Counted from the first letter of the stretch, positions 1 to 9,395 are shown. The stretch is DNA of 64,000 nucleotides from Algiphilus aromaticivorans DG1253 (GCF_000733765.1 NZ_JPOG01000001.1:186001-250000), one strand, 5' to 3'. A program made the numbers and translations. Notes: generated by a model not told the origin, from the letters alone.

Positions 1-960
1 TTCGAGAAGGCCATTGCCGGCTCGGATGACTACAACGAGCAGATCAAGGGGCTCGCCGCGCAGGGTGCGGACCGCGACGCGGCCTATGAAGCGCTGGTGC
101 TGGCCGACATTGCTGACGCCGCCGACCACTTGCGGCCGGTCTGGGACAATAGTGACGAAGGCGACGGCTGCGTGAGCATCGAGGTGTCGCCGCATCTGGC
201 GCGCGACACCGAGGGCACGCTGGCCGAGGCACGCCGGCTGTGGTCGGCGCTGGCGCGGCCCAACATCATGATCAAGGTGCCGGCGACGCTCGAGGGTTTG
301 CCGGCCATCGAACAGCTCATCGCCGAGGGCGTCAACGTCAACGTCACGCTGCTCTTCTCTGTCTCTCGCTACGAGCAGGTGCTGGACGCTTTCCTGAAGG
401 GGATGGAGCGTCGCCAGAGCGCCGGCGAACCGCTGGCGGGGCTGCATTCGGTAGCCAGTTTCTTCCTGTCGCGCATCGACAGCCACGTCGACGCGCGGCT
501 GGACCGCTACGGTACCGAGCCCGCGCAGGCGCTGCGCGGCACCGCGGCCGTCGCCAGCGCGCAGCTTGCCTATGCGCATTTCCGCGCGCAGACACAGAGC
601 GCGCGCTGGCAGCAGCTGGCCGCCGCCGGTGCGTCCCCGCAGCGTCTGCTCTGGGCATCAACCAGCGCCAAGGATCCGGCTTATGACGATCTGAAGTACG
701 TCACGCCGCTGATCGGCCCGCAGACCGTGACGACACTGCCCCCCGAGACGGTGACGGCCTTCGGCGATCATGGCGTCTGCGCCGTGGCGATGGAGGGCGC
801 ACCGCGCGGCGCGCGGCGCGCCGTGGAGGGGCTGGCGGAGCTCGACATCGATCTCGATGCGGTGGCCGACCAGCTGGAGGCCGAGGGCATCGACAAGTTC
901 GTGCAGCCTTTCGACGCCCTGCTGGCCACCATCGACGAGCGGCTGCGCGCCGCGCGCTAG
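1..960 (+). CDS. tal: Transaldolase, 5' end missing
   Basis: The frame is open from the first base, so the gene starts before the window; 319 codons and the stop are visible. Transaldolase moves a dihydroxyacetone unit between sugar phosphates in the non-oxidative pentose phosphate pathway, in the cytoplasm. The Schiff-base lysine lies in MIKVPAT (about residue 92 of the visible part), followed by the family block EGVNVNVTLLFS, and the C-terminus DKFVQPFDALL is complete. Spacing and motifs fit the longer bacterial Tal subfamily (about 360 residues), so only some 40 residues should be missing. The next gene, uppP, follows after 42 bases. Confidence 0.93.
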   Translation, partial: FEKAIAGSDDYNEQIKGLAAQGADRDAAYEALVLADIADAADHLRPVWDNSDEGDGCVSIEVSPHLARDTEGTLAEARRLWSALARPNIMIKVPATLEGLPAIEQLIAEGVNVNVTLLFSVSRYEQVLDAFLKGMERRQSAGEPLAGLHSVASFFLSRIDSHVDARLDRYGTEPAQALRGTAAVASAQLAYAHFRAQTQSARWQQLAAAGASPQRLLWASTSAKDPAYDDLKYVTPLIGPQTVTTLPPETVTAFGDHGVCAVAMEGAPRGARRAVEGLAELDIDLDAVADQLEAEGIDKFVQPFDALLATIDERLRAAR

Positions 961-1002
961 ACGACACGCGCTGCGCGACAGCGCTCAAGGAAGCGAGACG
1001 AC

Positions 1003-1818
1003 GTGGACCTGCTCCAGCTCATTCTCCTGGCCCTGGTGCAGGGCATCACCGAATTCCTGCCGATCAGCTCCTCGGCGCACCTGATCCTCTTTCCGCTGGT
1101 TTTTGGCAGTGCCGATCAAGGGCTGGGTATCGACGTCGCCCTGCATGCCGGCACGCTGATCGCGGTGATGGCCTATTTCCGCGAGGACACGGGCCAGCTC
1201 CTGCGCGGTGGGGTCCAGCTTTTGCGACCGGGTGCGCGCAGCGAAGCGCGCACGCTGGCGTTGCAGGTGGCGGTTGCGACGCTGCCGGTGGTCATCGTCG
1301 GCCTGCTGGCGCGCGATCTGGTGGCGAACGAACTGCGCTCGGTGGCGGTGATCGCGACCACGACGGTGCTCTTCGGCCTGCTGCTGGGCGTGGCCGACTG
1401 GCGGCAGCGCCATGTCACCGACAGCGCTGCCATGACGCTGGGCATTGCCTTTGCCATCGGCCTGGCGCAGGTGCTGGCGCTGGTGCCGGGCACCTCGCGC
1501 TCGGGCATCACCATCACGGCTGCGCTGCTTTTCGGCCTGGCGCGCCCGGAGGCCGCGCGCTTTGCGCTGCTGCTGGCGATTCCCACCACCGCGGCGGCGA
1601 CGCTGCTGGGAGGCTGGGAAATCGCACAGGGCAGCGAAGGCTTCGCTGCCGACCCCCTGGATGCGCTCATCGCCGCGGCGCTGGCCATGATCTCCGCCTA
1701 CGCCGCCATCGCCTGGCTGATGCGCTTCGTGCGTCGCGCCAGCTTCATGCCCTTCGTCTACTACCGTCTGGTACTGGGCGCCGCCCTCTTCGCCTGGATG
1801 GCCAGCGGCACGCTCTAG
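1003..1818 (+). CDS. uppP: Undecaprenyl-diphosphatase UppP (BacA)
   Basis: This integral membrane enzyme dephosphorylates undecaprenyl pyrophosphate so the lipid carrier can be reused for peptidoglycan and other envelope polymers. The 271 residues are the normal family length. The N-terminal catalytic block GITEFLPISSSAHL (about residues 14-27) and the second family block PGTSRSGITI (about 165-174) are intact, and the protein is hydrophobic throughout. The start is a GTG, chosen because AAGGAAG lies upstream and the MDLLQ start is typical of the family. BacA overproduction is known to give bacitracin tolerance. Confidence 0.96.
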   Translation: MDLLQLILLALVQGITEFLPISSSAHLILFPLVFGSADQGLGIDVALHAGTLIAVMAYFREDTGQLLRGGVQLLRPGARSEARTLALQVAVATLPVVIVGLLARDLVANELRSVAVIATTTVLFGLLLGVADWRQRHVTDSAAMTLGIAFAIGLAQVLALVPGTSRSGITITAALLFGLARPEAARFALLLAIPTTAAATLLGGWEIAQGSEGFAADPLDALIAAALAMISAYAAIAWLMRFVRRASFMPFVYYRLVLGAALFAWMASGTL

Positions 1819-1917
1819 CGAAGTCGGGCGGCGCTGCGTCCCCGCCCGCCGTCAGCTCTGTTCTCCTGGCCGATGGTGCTAGCCTTTTGCGCCGGACACC
1901 CGACGATTCGAGGACGC

Positions 1918-2868
1918 ATGCGCGCTGCCCGCTACCAGAAGCTATCCGATCATCTGTGGTGCATCGACACCGAGCAGGTGCGCGACGCGCTCGCCTGCTG
2001 CTATCTCCTCGGTGATGGCGAGCATTACGCCTTCATCGAATGCGGCACCAACGAGGGCGTGCCACGTCTGCTGGCACTGCTCGACGAGCTCGGCATTGCG
2101 CGCAGCCAGGTCAGTCACGTCGTTCCCACGCATATCCACCTCGACCATGCCGGCGGCGCCGGCTTGCTGATGCGTGAGCTGCCCGAGGCGCAGCTGGTGG
2201 TGCACCCGCGCGGCGCGCGCCACATGATCGACCCCACTGCGCTGGCCAAGGGGGTGGCGGCGGTCTACGGCGAGGAACGCGCCGCCGAGATGTACGGCGA
2301 GCTGCTTCCAATTCCCGAGGCGCGCGTGCGCGCCGCCGAGAGCGGCGAGAGCATCGCCGTGGGCGAGCGGGTGCTGGAGGTCATGGATTCGCCGGGCCAC
2401 GCCAAGCATCACTTCAGCCTCTGGGACGAAGCCACGCGCAGCTGGTTCACGGGGGATACCTTCGGCCTGTCCTATCGCGAGCTGGATCGCGACGGCGCGG
2501 CGATGGTGATGCCGACGACGACGCCGGTGCATTTCGATCCGGATGCCTGGAAGGCGACGATCGACGCCTATATGGCGCGCGAGCCGGCCTGCATGCATCT
2601 GACGCACTACTGCCGCGTCGACGAGATCGCGCGCCTGGCTGATGACCTGCGCCAGGGTCTGGATGACTACGTTGCCATCGCGCGCTCGCTCAAGGACAGT
2701 CCTAGTCGTCACGAAGCCCTCGTCGACGCCCTGGCAGCGCACGCGGTAGGAGCCGCACAGCGCCACGGTGCACCGCTCGCAGAGCAGGCCGTGCGCGATC
2801 TGCTCGCCCACGATATCGAGCTCAACGCACAGGGCCTTGGCGTGTGGCTGGACCGCGAGGCGGCCTGA
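1918..2868 (+). CDS. MBL-fold metallo-hydrolase
   Basis: A 316-residue metallo-beta-lactamase-fold protein with a canonical di-metal site: THIHLDHAGG supplies the HxHxDH motif, DSPGHAKHH the next histidine and FTGDTFG the bridging aspartate. The ATG at 1918 is preferred over an in-frame GTG upstream because GAGGA lies just before it. The substrate cannot be read from sequence; the layout is that of glyoxalase II/hydrolase-type proteins. The stop overlaps the start of the downstream aminopeptidase gene, so the two are probably co-transcribed. Confidence 0.85.
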   Translation: MRAARYQKLSDHLWCIDTEQVRDALACCYLLGDGEHYAFIECGTNEGVPRLLALLDELGIARSQVSHVVPTHIHLDHAGGAGLLMRELPEAQLVVHPRGARHMIDPTALAKGVAAVYGEERAAEMYGELLPIPEARVRAAESGESIAVGERVLEVMDSPGHAKHHFSLWDEATRSWFTGDTFGLSYRELDRDGAAMVMPTTTPVHFDPDAWKATIDAYMAREPACMHLTHYCRVDEIARLADDLRQGLDDYVAIARSLKDSPSRHEALVDALAAHAVGAAQRHGAPLAEQAVRDLLAHDIELNAQGLGVWLDREAA

Positions 2869-3950
2869 AGCGCCTGCTTCTGACGGCGCTTCTGGCGCTG
2901 CCGCTGGGCGGCTGCCAGCTCGGCTACTTCGGTCATCTCGCAGCCGGCCAGATTGAGGTGCTGCGCGCGCGTCAGCCCATCGATGCCTTGGTCGCCGCTT
3001 CCGATACCGATCCGGCGCTGCGTGCGCGGCTGGAAGCCGTGCGCGACGCGCGCGCCTTCGCCGTAGAGGCGCTGGCGCTGCCCGATGGCGGCAGTTTCGG
3101 TAGCTTCGTGCAGCTCGACCGCGCCTATGTGTTGTGGAACGTCTTCGCCGCACCCGAGCTGTCGCTGCGGCCGAAGCAGTGGTGCTATCTCTTCCAGGGC
3201 TGCCTCGCATACCGCGGCTACTACGACCAGACACGTGCCCACACCGAGGCTGATCGGCTGGCCGACGAGGGCTTCGATACCTACATCTCCGGCGTGCCGG
3301 CCTACTCGACGCTGGGCTGGTTCGACGATCCGCTGCTCTGGTCGATGCTCTATTGGGATGACGCCACGCTGATCGAGACGGTCTTCCACGAACTGGCGCA
3401 CGAGCGGTTCTATGTCGCTGACGCCACTGCCTTCAATGAGTCCTACGCCACCTTCGTCGGCCGCGAGGGCCTGCGTCAGTGGCGCGCCGCGCGCACCGAT
3501 GCGCCGCCGGCCAACATCGCTCAGCGCTGCCGGCGCGCTGATTTCGTCGCGCTGGTCAGCGAGACGCGCGAGACGCTTCAGGCCGTCTATGCAATGGACG
3601 CGCCCGATGCGGTAAAGCGCGCGGCCAAGGAGGCGGCCATCGATGATCTGCGCGCGCGCTACCGCGACATGCGCGACACGCGCTGGGATGGCTTTGACGG
3701 CTACGACGCTTGGTTCGAGGCGCCCATCAACAACGCCAAGCTGCTGCCGGTAGGTCTCTATCACCGCTGGGTGCCGGTCTTCGCCGCCCTATTCGCTGAG
3801 GTTGGGCGCGACTGGACCGGCTTTCACGAGCGCGTCGAGGCGCTCGCCGGGCAGGAGCCGGAAGCGCGCCGGCGGCGGCTCGAAGCGTTGGAGCAGGGGT
3901 ACGGCAGTGCGCGGGAGGAGCCCTCCCGCGCGCCGTCCACGGACTGCTAG
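2844..3950 (+). CDS. Predicted lipoprotein aminopeptidase (COG4324-like)
   Basis: The 368-residue protein begins with a lipoprotein signal ending in the lipobox LGGC, so it is expected to be membrane-anchored in the periplasm. A gluzincin-type site HELAHE lies mid-protein, with the downstream NESYATFVGREG block typical of the predicted aminopeptidase family Pfam Aminopep (COG4324). The GTG start overlaps the end of the MBL gene by 25 bases; alternative starts would leave a very short signal peptide. The 3' end overlaps the convergent TraF-like gene by 4 bases. Peptidase activity is inferred from the family only. Confidence 0.82.
   Translation: MAGPRGGLKRLLLTALLALPLGGCQLGYFGHLAAGQIEVLRARQPIDALVAASDTDPALRARLEAVRDARAFAVEALALPDGGSFGSFVQLDRAYVLWNVFAAPELSLRPKQWCYLFQGCLAYRGYYDQTRAHTEADRLADEGFDTYISGVPAYSTLGWFDDPLLWSMLYWDDATLIETVFHELAHERFYVADATAFNESYATFVGREGLRQWRAARTDAPPANIAQRCRRADFVALVSETRETLQAVYAMDAPDAVKRAAKEAAIDDLRARYRDMRDTRWDGFDGYDAWFEAPINNAKLLPVGLYHRWVPVFAALFAEVGRDWTGFHERVEALAGQEPEARRRRLEALEQGYGSAREEPSRAPSTDC
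3909..3931. other. Perfect 10-bp stem hairpin at convergent gene ends
   Basis: GCGCGGGAGG and CCTCCCGCGC face each other across a 3-base loop inside the last codons of the aminopeptidase gene, just before the convergent TraF-like gene ends. No T-tract follows on either strand, so it is not a standard intrinsic terminator, but its position between converging transcripts suggests a role in 3'-end formation or stability. Confidence 0.5.
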
Positions 3951-5254
3951 AGCGGCAGCGAGAAGCCGATGCGCACGCCGGCGTTGCGCGGTGCCGAGGA
4001 GCCGTCGACCTTGGTCGAATCCAGCGCGTAGAGTGCGTCAATGTTCAGCACGCGGAAGAGCGTGATGCCGGCGGTCAGCGAGGTGATCTTGCTGCCAGCG
4101 AGATTCTGCTTGAGCCCGGCACGCATATTCGGCGCCCACCACGGTCCCTCGTAGCTCAGCCCCGCGCTGAGGAACTGATAGTCGTCGCCGGCGATGTTCT
4201 CGACGCTGTTCGTCTCCAGGCTGCCGAAGACGCGCAGGCCGGTCTCGCCGACGGCATACATCGCCTCGATCATGCCCTGGGTTTCCTGCCGGAAGCTGCG
4301 GTTCAGATCCAGCAGTCCCTGCGCGCCGAGCTCGGCTTCCAGTTCGCAGTCGGCCCGGTCACCGCCGGAGAGCGAGCCGCAGTCCACGCCCAATGGACCG
4401 AAGTCGAACTCCGGCGGCAGCAGGTTGCGCAGTGTCAGGCCCAGGTGGAACTGATCCGCGACGAAGGCCACGCCAGCGTCCAGCGCCACGCCGGTGCTGG
4501 ACTCCTCGTTGCGATCGTAGTTGTCCTCGATGCGGTCGAAGGCATCCTCCTCGTCGTCGCTGTCGATGGCGCCCACGACCTGACTCAGATCGCCGCGGAT
4601 CAGCGATATGCGGCCACCGGCCTGCAGCTCGCCGATGAAGGAACCGAGCCGCCAGCCCATCAGCGAGCGCCCGTAGCCGACGCCGACACGCTGGAAGATG
4701 CCACTCCGCAGCAGCGCGGCGCTATCGGTCTCCACGTCGAAACTGCCGTTGTCCTCGACGATCTGGAAACCGGCATCGATCACCGAGGCGTTGACGGAGG
4801 CAGCGACGTCGGCGTGCAGGGAGATGACACCGCCGAAGGCGCGAAAGACTACCGGAAGCGCCGGTACCGGCATGAAGAGATCAATGGTGGCGTAGCCGTC
4901 GCGCGCGATGTCCGCGAATACCGCTTCGGCGTCGTCGCGTAGCTGCTCTGCCTCTTGCTGATTGCTCACGCCGGCGTCGATGCGATCCTCGATGTCCTCG
5001 AAGCGCTCGGCGAAGTTGTCGGATTCGCCGATCTCCACGGCAAGGCTGGGCAGGTCCAGGATGTTGGTGCGGATGTTCTGATCGCTGCGCAGGCTCTGCG
5101 GTAGCAGGCCCGGATTGCCCTGGGCGAGCGGCAGCATGAAGCCGGCAGTGACGTGGCCGCTGCTGAACTGGCCGCCGTCGGCAAGATTGCCGGGTGCGGC
5201 GAGCGCACTGCTGCTGGCGCAGGCGGCGAGCGCTGCGAAGAGATGCTTTCTCAT
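3947..5254 (-). CDS. TraF-like outer-membrane protein (TraF_2 family)
   Basis: A 435-residue secreted protein with a classical signal peptide (MRKHLFAALA...SALAA). Alternating aromatic/hydrophobic strands and the C-terminal residues IGFSLPL fit an outer-membrane barrel. The family is annotated as 'conjugal transfer protein TraF' (Pfam TraF_2), but such genes are usual on gammaproteobacterial chromosomes and no conjugation genes are nearby, so a transfer role is doubtful. The ATG at 5254 is chosen over an upstream start because the signal peptide begins there and GGGGAA precedes it. Function unknown. Confidence 0.72.
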   Translation of the reverse strand: MRKHLFAALAACASSSALAAPGNLADGGQFSSGHVTAGFMLPLAQGNPGLLPQSLRSDQNIRTNILDLPSLAVEIGESDNFAERFEDIEDRIDAGVSNQQEAEQLRDDAEAVFADIARDGYATIDLFMPVPALPVVFRAFGGVISLHADVAASVNASVIDAGFQIVEDNGSFDVETDSAALLRSGIFQRVGVGYGRSLMGWRLGSFIGELQAGGRISLIRGDLSQVVGAIDSDDEEDAFDRIEDNYDRNEESSTGVALDAGVAFVADQFHLGLTLRNLLPPEFDFGPLGVDCGSLSGGDRADCELEAELGAQGLLDLNRSFRQETQGMIEAMYAVGETGLRVFGSLETNSVENIAGDDYQFLSAGLSYEGPWWAPNMRAGLKQNLAGSKITSLTAGITLFRVLNIDALYALDSTKVDGSSAPRNAGVRIGFSLPL

Positions 5255-5359
5255 TGATTCCCCGATGATGCGTCCGCGGGTGCGGACTTTACCGGCTGAT
5301 ATGCCGGCCCCCGAGAGCATGCTGCCGGCTGCGGCGCAGTCCGCGCAAGCGCGTCGTGG

Positions 5360-6415
5360 TCAACGGGTGCGCGACAGGCGCTGAGTCGCCCCCAGCGGCA
5401 CGGTTCGGAACTCCTCCTGCGGGATGCTGGCAGCAGCGACCGCAGCGCGCAGGCGTTCAGGGGGCTCGTCCATGGGCTCTGGAGTCAGCCGGAAGGTGCC
5501 CCAATGCATGCCGATGGAGGCGCGCGCGCCGACGTCCTGATGGATGCGCACCGCTTCCTCCGGGGTGACGTGCACCGGCTTCATGAAGTCGCGTGGCTCG
5601 TAGGCGCCGATGGGGATCAGGGCGAGATCCACGGGCGCGAAGCGCGCGCCGATGTCGGCGAAATCGCGCGAGTAGCCGGTGTCGCCGGCGAAGAAGACGC
5701 GAAGATTGTCGGCTTCCAGCACATAGCCCGCCCAGAGCCGTTGGTTGCGGTCGAAGAGACCGCGCCCTGAGAAGTGCTGCACCGGCACGGCGTGGATGCG
5801 CAGCGCACCGGCGTCGTGCTGCCGCCACCAGTCCAGCTCGGCGACATTCTCGAAGCCCTGATCGCGCAGCCAGGCGCCGAGGCCGAGCGGGGCGACCAGC
5901 AGCGGATTGTCGCGACTGCGCAGATTCTCCAACGTGGGCAGGTCGAGATGGTCGTAATGGTCGTGCGAGATCACGACGACGTCGATGCCGGGAAGCTCGG
6001 CGATGGCAATGCCGGGCGGCTGCAACCGCGCCGGCCCGGCGAAGGAGAATGGTGAGGCGCGCTCGCTCAGCGCGGGGTCGGTCAGGATGTTCTTGCCGCC
6101 AAGCTGCAGCAGGAAGCTGGCGTGCCCCAGCCAGGTGGCGGTGGGCTGATCGCGGTTGGCTTGCAGGAAGGCCAGTTCCGGCTCGGCGCGTGCCAGCTCG
6201 GGCGGTTCCCAGTCGCCGGTCTGCAGCTCCCAAAGAAAAGCCAGGAAGTCCAGCCCCAAGCCTTTGGCTTCATGCCCGTAGTTGTTGCGGAAGCCGTCGT
6301 CGGCGTGGTGGGACGGTCGATCGCTCTTGCTCATGTTGTCACCGGCGCAGGCTGTGGCCGCGGCCGCGAGGACGGTCGCGCCTAGCAGCCGGCGGGGGAT
6401 GGATGTCGCATTCAC
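5360..6415 (-). CDS. Lipoprotein MBL-fold hydrolase, NAPE-PLD/UlaG-like
   Basis: A 351-residue protein with a GTG start, a lipoprotein signal ending near ATAC, and a full metallo-beta-lactamase site: SHDHYDH, a histidine in PVQHFSGRG, FFAGDTGYS and GMHWGTF. This block order resembles the family that includes N-acyl-phosphatidylethanolamine phospholipase D and UlaG. The protein probably acts at the periplasmic face. It is transcribed away from cysS, whose start lies 89 bases off on the other strand. The substrate is unknown; a lipid or phosphodiester is an inference from the family. Confidence 0.8.
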   Translation of the reverse strand: MNATSIPRRLLGATVLAAAATACAGDNMSKSDRPSHHADDGFRNNYGHEAKGLGLDFLAFLWELQTGDWEPPELARAEPELAFLQANRDQPTATWLGHASFLLQLGGKNILTDPALSERASPFSFAGPARLQPPGIAIAELPGIDVVVISHDHYDHLDLPTLENLRSRDNPLLVAPLGLGAWLRDQGFENVAELDWWRQHDAGALRIHAVPVQHFSGRGLFDRNQRLWAGYVLEADNLRVFFAGDTGYSRDFADIGARFAPVDLALIPIGAYEPRDFMKPVHVTPEEAVRIHQDVGARASIGMHWGTFRLTPEPMDEPPERLRAAVAAASIPQEEFRTVPLGATQRLSRTR

Positions 6416-6504
6416 GCATAGAGCTTATCGTCGCCCGGCCTTTCGTGGTCGTCGTGCAATGACAAGGTAGACTTTTGCGCCCGCGCGCAGCCCGTAACCG
6501 ACAC

Positions 6505-7866
6505 ATGCAACTGCACAACACCTTCAGTGGCCGCAAGGAAGACTTCGTTCCCGGTGACCCAGAACGGGTGACGATGTATGTCTGTGGACCGACGGTGTAT
6601 TCCTATGCGCACATCGGCAACGCGCGTCCCGCCGTGGTCTTCGATGTGTTGGCCCGTGTGCTGCGCCGGCGCTTTGCCCGCGTCGAGTACGTGCGCAACA
6701 TCACGGACATCGACGACAAGATCAACAAGGCCGCCGCCGAGCAGGGCGTGGGTATCGAGGTCATCACGCAGCGCTTCGCGGCCGCCTATCACGAGGACCT
6801 GGAAGCACTCGGCGTGGCGCCGCCGGATGTCGAGCCGCGCGTGACCGAGCACCTGCCCGACATCATCGCGATGATCGAGCGTCTGGTCGCCAAGGGGCAC
6901 GCCTACGAAGCCGAAGGCCACGTGCTCTTCAACGTCACCAGCTTCGAGGACTACGGCAAGCTCTCCAAGCGCGATCGCCGCGAGATGGTGGCCGGCGCGC
7001 GCGTCGAAGTGGCGCCCTACAAGAAGGACCCGGCCGACTTCGTGCTCTGGAAACCCTCCAGCGAAGAGCAGCCCGGCTGGGACTCGCCCTGGGGGCGTGG
7101 CCGCCCGGGCTGGCACATCGAGTGCTCGGCGATGAGTGCGGCGCTGCTCGGCGAGACCATCGACATCCACGGTGGCGGCCACGACCTGGTCTTCCCGCAT
7201 CACGAGAACGAGCGCGCGCAGAGCTGCTGCGCGCACGGCGCGCAGTACGTGCGCTACTGGGTGCACAACGGCTTTCTCAACGTCAACAGCGAGAAGATGA
7301 GCAAGTCGCTGGGCAATGTGCTGCTCGTGCGCGACCTGCTGGCGCAGGCGCCGGGTGAGGTCGTGCGTCTGGCACTGCTCACCGGTCACTACCGACACCC
7401 GCTGGACTGGAACGACGACACTCTGCCGCGTACACGCAAGCAGCTGGACAGACTCTACGGCGCGCTGCGCGACGTCGCGGACGTCGAGGCCGAGGACATC
7501 GAGCCGCCGGAGGCCTTCGTCGCGGCGCTGGAGGACGACCTCAACACCCCGGCCGCGCTGGCCGAACTCTTCGAGCTGGCGCGGGCGCTGAACAAGGCCG
7601 GCGACGACGCCGAACGCGCCCGACTGAAGGGGCAGCTGCTGGCTGCCAGCAAGCTGCTCGGTTTCCTCGGCCAGTCGCCGGAAAGCTGGTTCGCCGGCGA
7701 CACCAGTGATCTCGGCGCCGAGCAGATCGAGAACCTGATCGCCGCGCGTGACGCCGCGCGCAAGGCCAAGGACTTCGCCGAAGCTGACCGTCTGCGCGAC
7801 GAGATCACGGCGCTGGGTGTCACCATCGAGGATTCCCCCCAAGGCACCCGCTGGCGGATGGAGTGA
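6505..7866 (+). CDS. cysS: Cysteinyl-tRNA synthetase
   Basis: CysRS charges tRNA-Cys with cysteine in the cytoplasm. The 453 residues match the usual length. Visible class I signatures are [13 protein letters not shown] (HIGH-type motif and first zinc cysteine), the zinc ligands WHIECS and HHENE, and the KMSKS loop in [10 protein letters not shown]. The start [12 protein letters not shown] is the family start; an upstream in-frame TTG at 6475 would add ten non-homologous residues. No clear ribosome binding site precedes the ATG. Confidence 0.97.
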   Translation: MQLHNTFSGRKEDFVPGDPERVTMYVCGPTVYSYAHIGNARPAVVFDVLARVLRRRFARVEYVRNITDIDDKINKAAAEQGVGIEVITQRFAAAYHEDLEALGVAPPDVEPRVTEHLPDIIAMIERLVAKGHAYEAEGHVLFNVTSFEDYGKLSKRDRREMVAGARVEVAPYKKDPADFVLWKPSSEEQPGWDSPWGRGRPGWHIECSAMSAALLGETIDIHGGGHDLVFPHHENERAQSCCAHGAQYVRYWVHNGFLNVNSEKMSKSLGNVLLVRDLLAQAPGEVVRLALLTGHYRHPLDWNDDTLPRTRKQLDRLYGALRDVADVEAEDIEPPEAFVAALEDDLNTPAALAELFELARALNKAGDDAERARLKGQLLAASKLLGFLGQSPESWFAGDTSDLGAEQIENLIAARDAARKAKDFAEADRLRDEITALGVTIEDSPQGTRWRME

Positions 7867-7896
7867 GCCGCGACCGAAGCGCCGGTGGCGCTTCGC
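7866..7896 (+). repeat. 31-bp direct repeat, copy 1, with internal hairpin
   Basis: This copy begins at the cysS stop codon and is repeated at 8033-8063 with a single C/T difference. The core GAAGCGCC-GGT-GGCGCTTC is a perfect 8-bp stem with a 3-base loop. Confidence 0.75.
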
Positions 7897-7908
7897 AGCG
7901 CGGCGAAC

Positions 7909-7931
7909 GCCGGGGGCAGGAAGCCCCCGGC
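7909..7931 (+). terminator. GC-rich hairpin downstream of cysS
   Basis: GCCGGGGGC and GCCCCCGGC form a perfect 9-bp stem with a 5-base loop, 42 bases after the cysS stop. No T-tract follows, so termination is possible but not shown. Confidence 0.4.
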
Positions 7932-8032
7932 CAGGTCACTTGGTGAGACAGGAAGTCGAGCTTAGTGACCGCGGCGGTCCTCGCAAAAAAGGTGGCTTGC
8001 CTGGGGGCGTGGAAGACTCAGGCCATGGTGCA

Positions 8033-8063
8033 AGCCGCGACCGAAGCGCTGGTGGCGCTTCGC
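8033..8063 (+). repeat. 31-bp direct repeat, copy 2, with internal hairpin
   Basis: This matches 7866-7896 at 30 of 31 positions. The single difference turns one C-G pair of the stem into a T-G pair, so the fold is kept. It lies 71 bases before the alpha/beta-hydrolase start. Confidence 0.75.
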
Positions 8064-8134
8064 GGCCGTGGTATCCGCCCGCGACGGCGGCGATACTGCG
8101 CCCGCTTCGGTTGAGCGCAGGGAGACAGAAAGAA

Positions 8135-8956
8135 ATGACGAGCGAATTTCATGATGTACAGGGCGCCAAGGTGCATGTCTGGCGGCAGGGCGAGGGACGG
8201 CCATTGCTGCTGCTGCATGGCAACCCGGACAGCCATCGCAGCTGGCTGCCGCTGATCGAGCGCCTGCCTGCGGGCATCGAGGCCATCGCGCCGGATCTGC
8301 CGGGCTTCGGCGAATCGGCGATTCCGCGCGATCAGGACATCAGCCTGGACGGCCAGGCGCGCTGGCTGGACGCGCTGCTCGACGCGCTTGCGCTGGAGCA
8401 GCCGATCGATCTGATGGTGCACGACATTGGCGGTGTTCTCGGCCTCGCCTGGCTGCTGCGCCATCCCGAGCGCGTGCGGCGTGTCATCGTCAGCAACACC
8501 ATCTTTCACAGCGACTATCGCTGGCACTTCTGGGCGCGCGTCTGGCGCCGCCCGCTGCTCGGCGAATTGAGCATGGCCATGCTGGGCTTGCCTCTGGTCG
8601 GGCGACGCCTTTTGGACCCGACCTTGCGCCTCGGCGGTCCGGGGCTGTCCAAGGCCCAGCGCGACGTCATCTACAGCGACTATCACGCTCGGGCGCGGGC
8701 GCAGGTGCTGCGACTCTATCGCGGTACCAACCCCGAGAAGTTCGCGGCGGAGGAGGCTGTGCTGCAGGCGCAACTGGCACGGATGCCAGTGCGTGTCATA
8801 TGGGGGCGGCGCGATGTCTTCATTCCGGCCGAGTTCGCGCAGCGCTTCGCGACAGTCGATGTCCACATGATCGATGATGTCGGCCACTGGGTGGCTGCCG
8901 AGGCCCCGGAGCGTGTCGCCGCGCTGGTAGCCGAGCATCTGCAGGCCGGCGGCTGA
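8135..8956 (+). CDS. Alpha/beta-hydrolase with aspartate nucleophile (dehalogenase/epoxide-hydrolase-like)
   Basis: A 273-residue alpha/beta-hydrolase. HGNPDSHRSW holds the oxyanion-hole HG motif, the nucleophile elbow VHDIGG puts Asp97 where serine hydrolases have Ser, and DDVGHW near the C-terminus supplies the catalytic His. Aspartate nucleophiles are characteristic of haloalkane dehalogenases, fluoroacetate dehalogenases and soluble epoxide hydrolases; which applies here cannot be told. The ATG at 8135 follows GGGAG. An open frame extends further upstream through the repeat-rich spacer but does not look like protein. Confidence 0.82.
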   Translation: MTSEFHDVQGAKVHVWRQGEGRPLLLLHGNPDSHRSWLPLIERLPAGIEAIAPDLPGFGESAIPRDQDISLDGQARWLDALLDALALEQPIDLMVHDIGGVLGLAWLLRHPERVRRVIVSNTIFHSDYRWHFWARVWRRPLLGELSMAMLGLPLVGRRLLDPTLRLGGPGLSKAQRDVIYSDYHARARAQVLRLYRGTNPEKFAAEEAVLQAQLARMPVRVIWGRRDVFIPAEFAQRFATVDVHMIDDVGHWVAAEAPERVAALVAEHLQAGG

Positions 8957-8966
8957 GTTCGCGCGC

Positions 8967-9395
8967 TCAGCGCGCCTGAAGTGCGCCGTCGAGCTGTAGC
9001 GGTGGCAAGCCCTGGCGGGCGCGCAGCCAGTTCAGCGTGCGTAGCACGCTGGGTCGGCTGACCAGCCAGCGCTCGGCGCGGTACTTGCCCGGGAAGTTGA
9101 GCAGACTGACGCCCAGCAGAATGGTCAGCACGCCCTGACCGGGTGTCACCAGCATGATCAGCCCCATGCACAGCAATACCAGTCCCGCGATATTCTTCAG
9201 TGCCAGCAGCAGCAGACGCGTGGCCGGGTGCATCGTCGACGGGATCACGGGCTGGCGATGCGCGTGCGCGAAGTAGTCGACCGGAATGCGCGCGGCCAGC
9301 CAGGGCACGACGGCAAGGCTGGCGACGAACATCAGCGCCGAGGCGGCGCCCAGCCACCACAGCAGCGCCTCCCGAGCCTCAAGCCATTCAAGCAT
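8967..9395 (-). CDS. Small membrane protein, PGPGW-like
   Basis: A 142-residue protein with an N-terminal transmembrane helix and a second hydrophobic segment (about residues 60-95) containing TPGQGVLTILLGVSLLNFPG, which resembles the PGPGW transmembrane family motif. A basic, cytoplasmic-looking tail follows. It is convergent with the alpha/beta-hydrolase, 10 bases apart. Function unknown. Confidence 0.65.
   Translation of the reverse strand: MLEWLEAREALLWWLGAASALMFVASLAVVPWLAARIPVDYFAHAHRQPVIPSTMHPATRLLLLALKNIAGLVLLCMGLIMLVTPGQGVLTILLGVSLLNFPGKYRAERWLVSRPSVLRTLNWLRARQGLPPLQLDGALQAR

Noticed and set aside
3947-5254. A conjugation module suggested by the TraF-like gene
   Set aside because: No other transfer, relaxase or mating-pair genes are present, and the TraF_2 family is common on chromosomes without conjugation.
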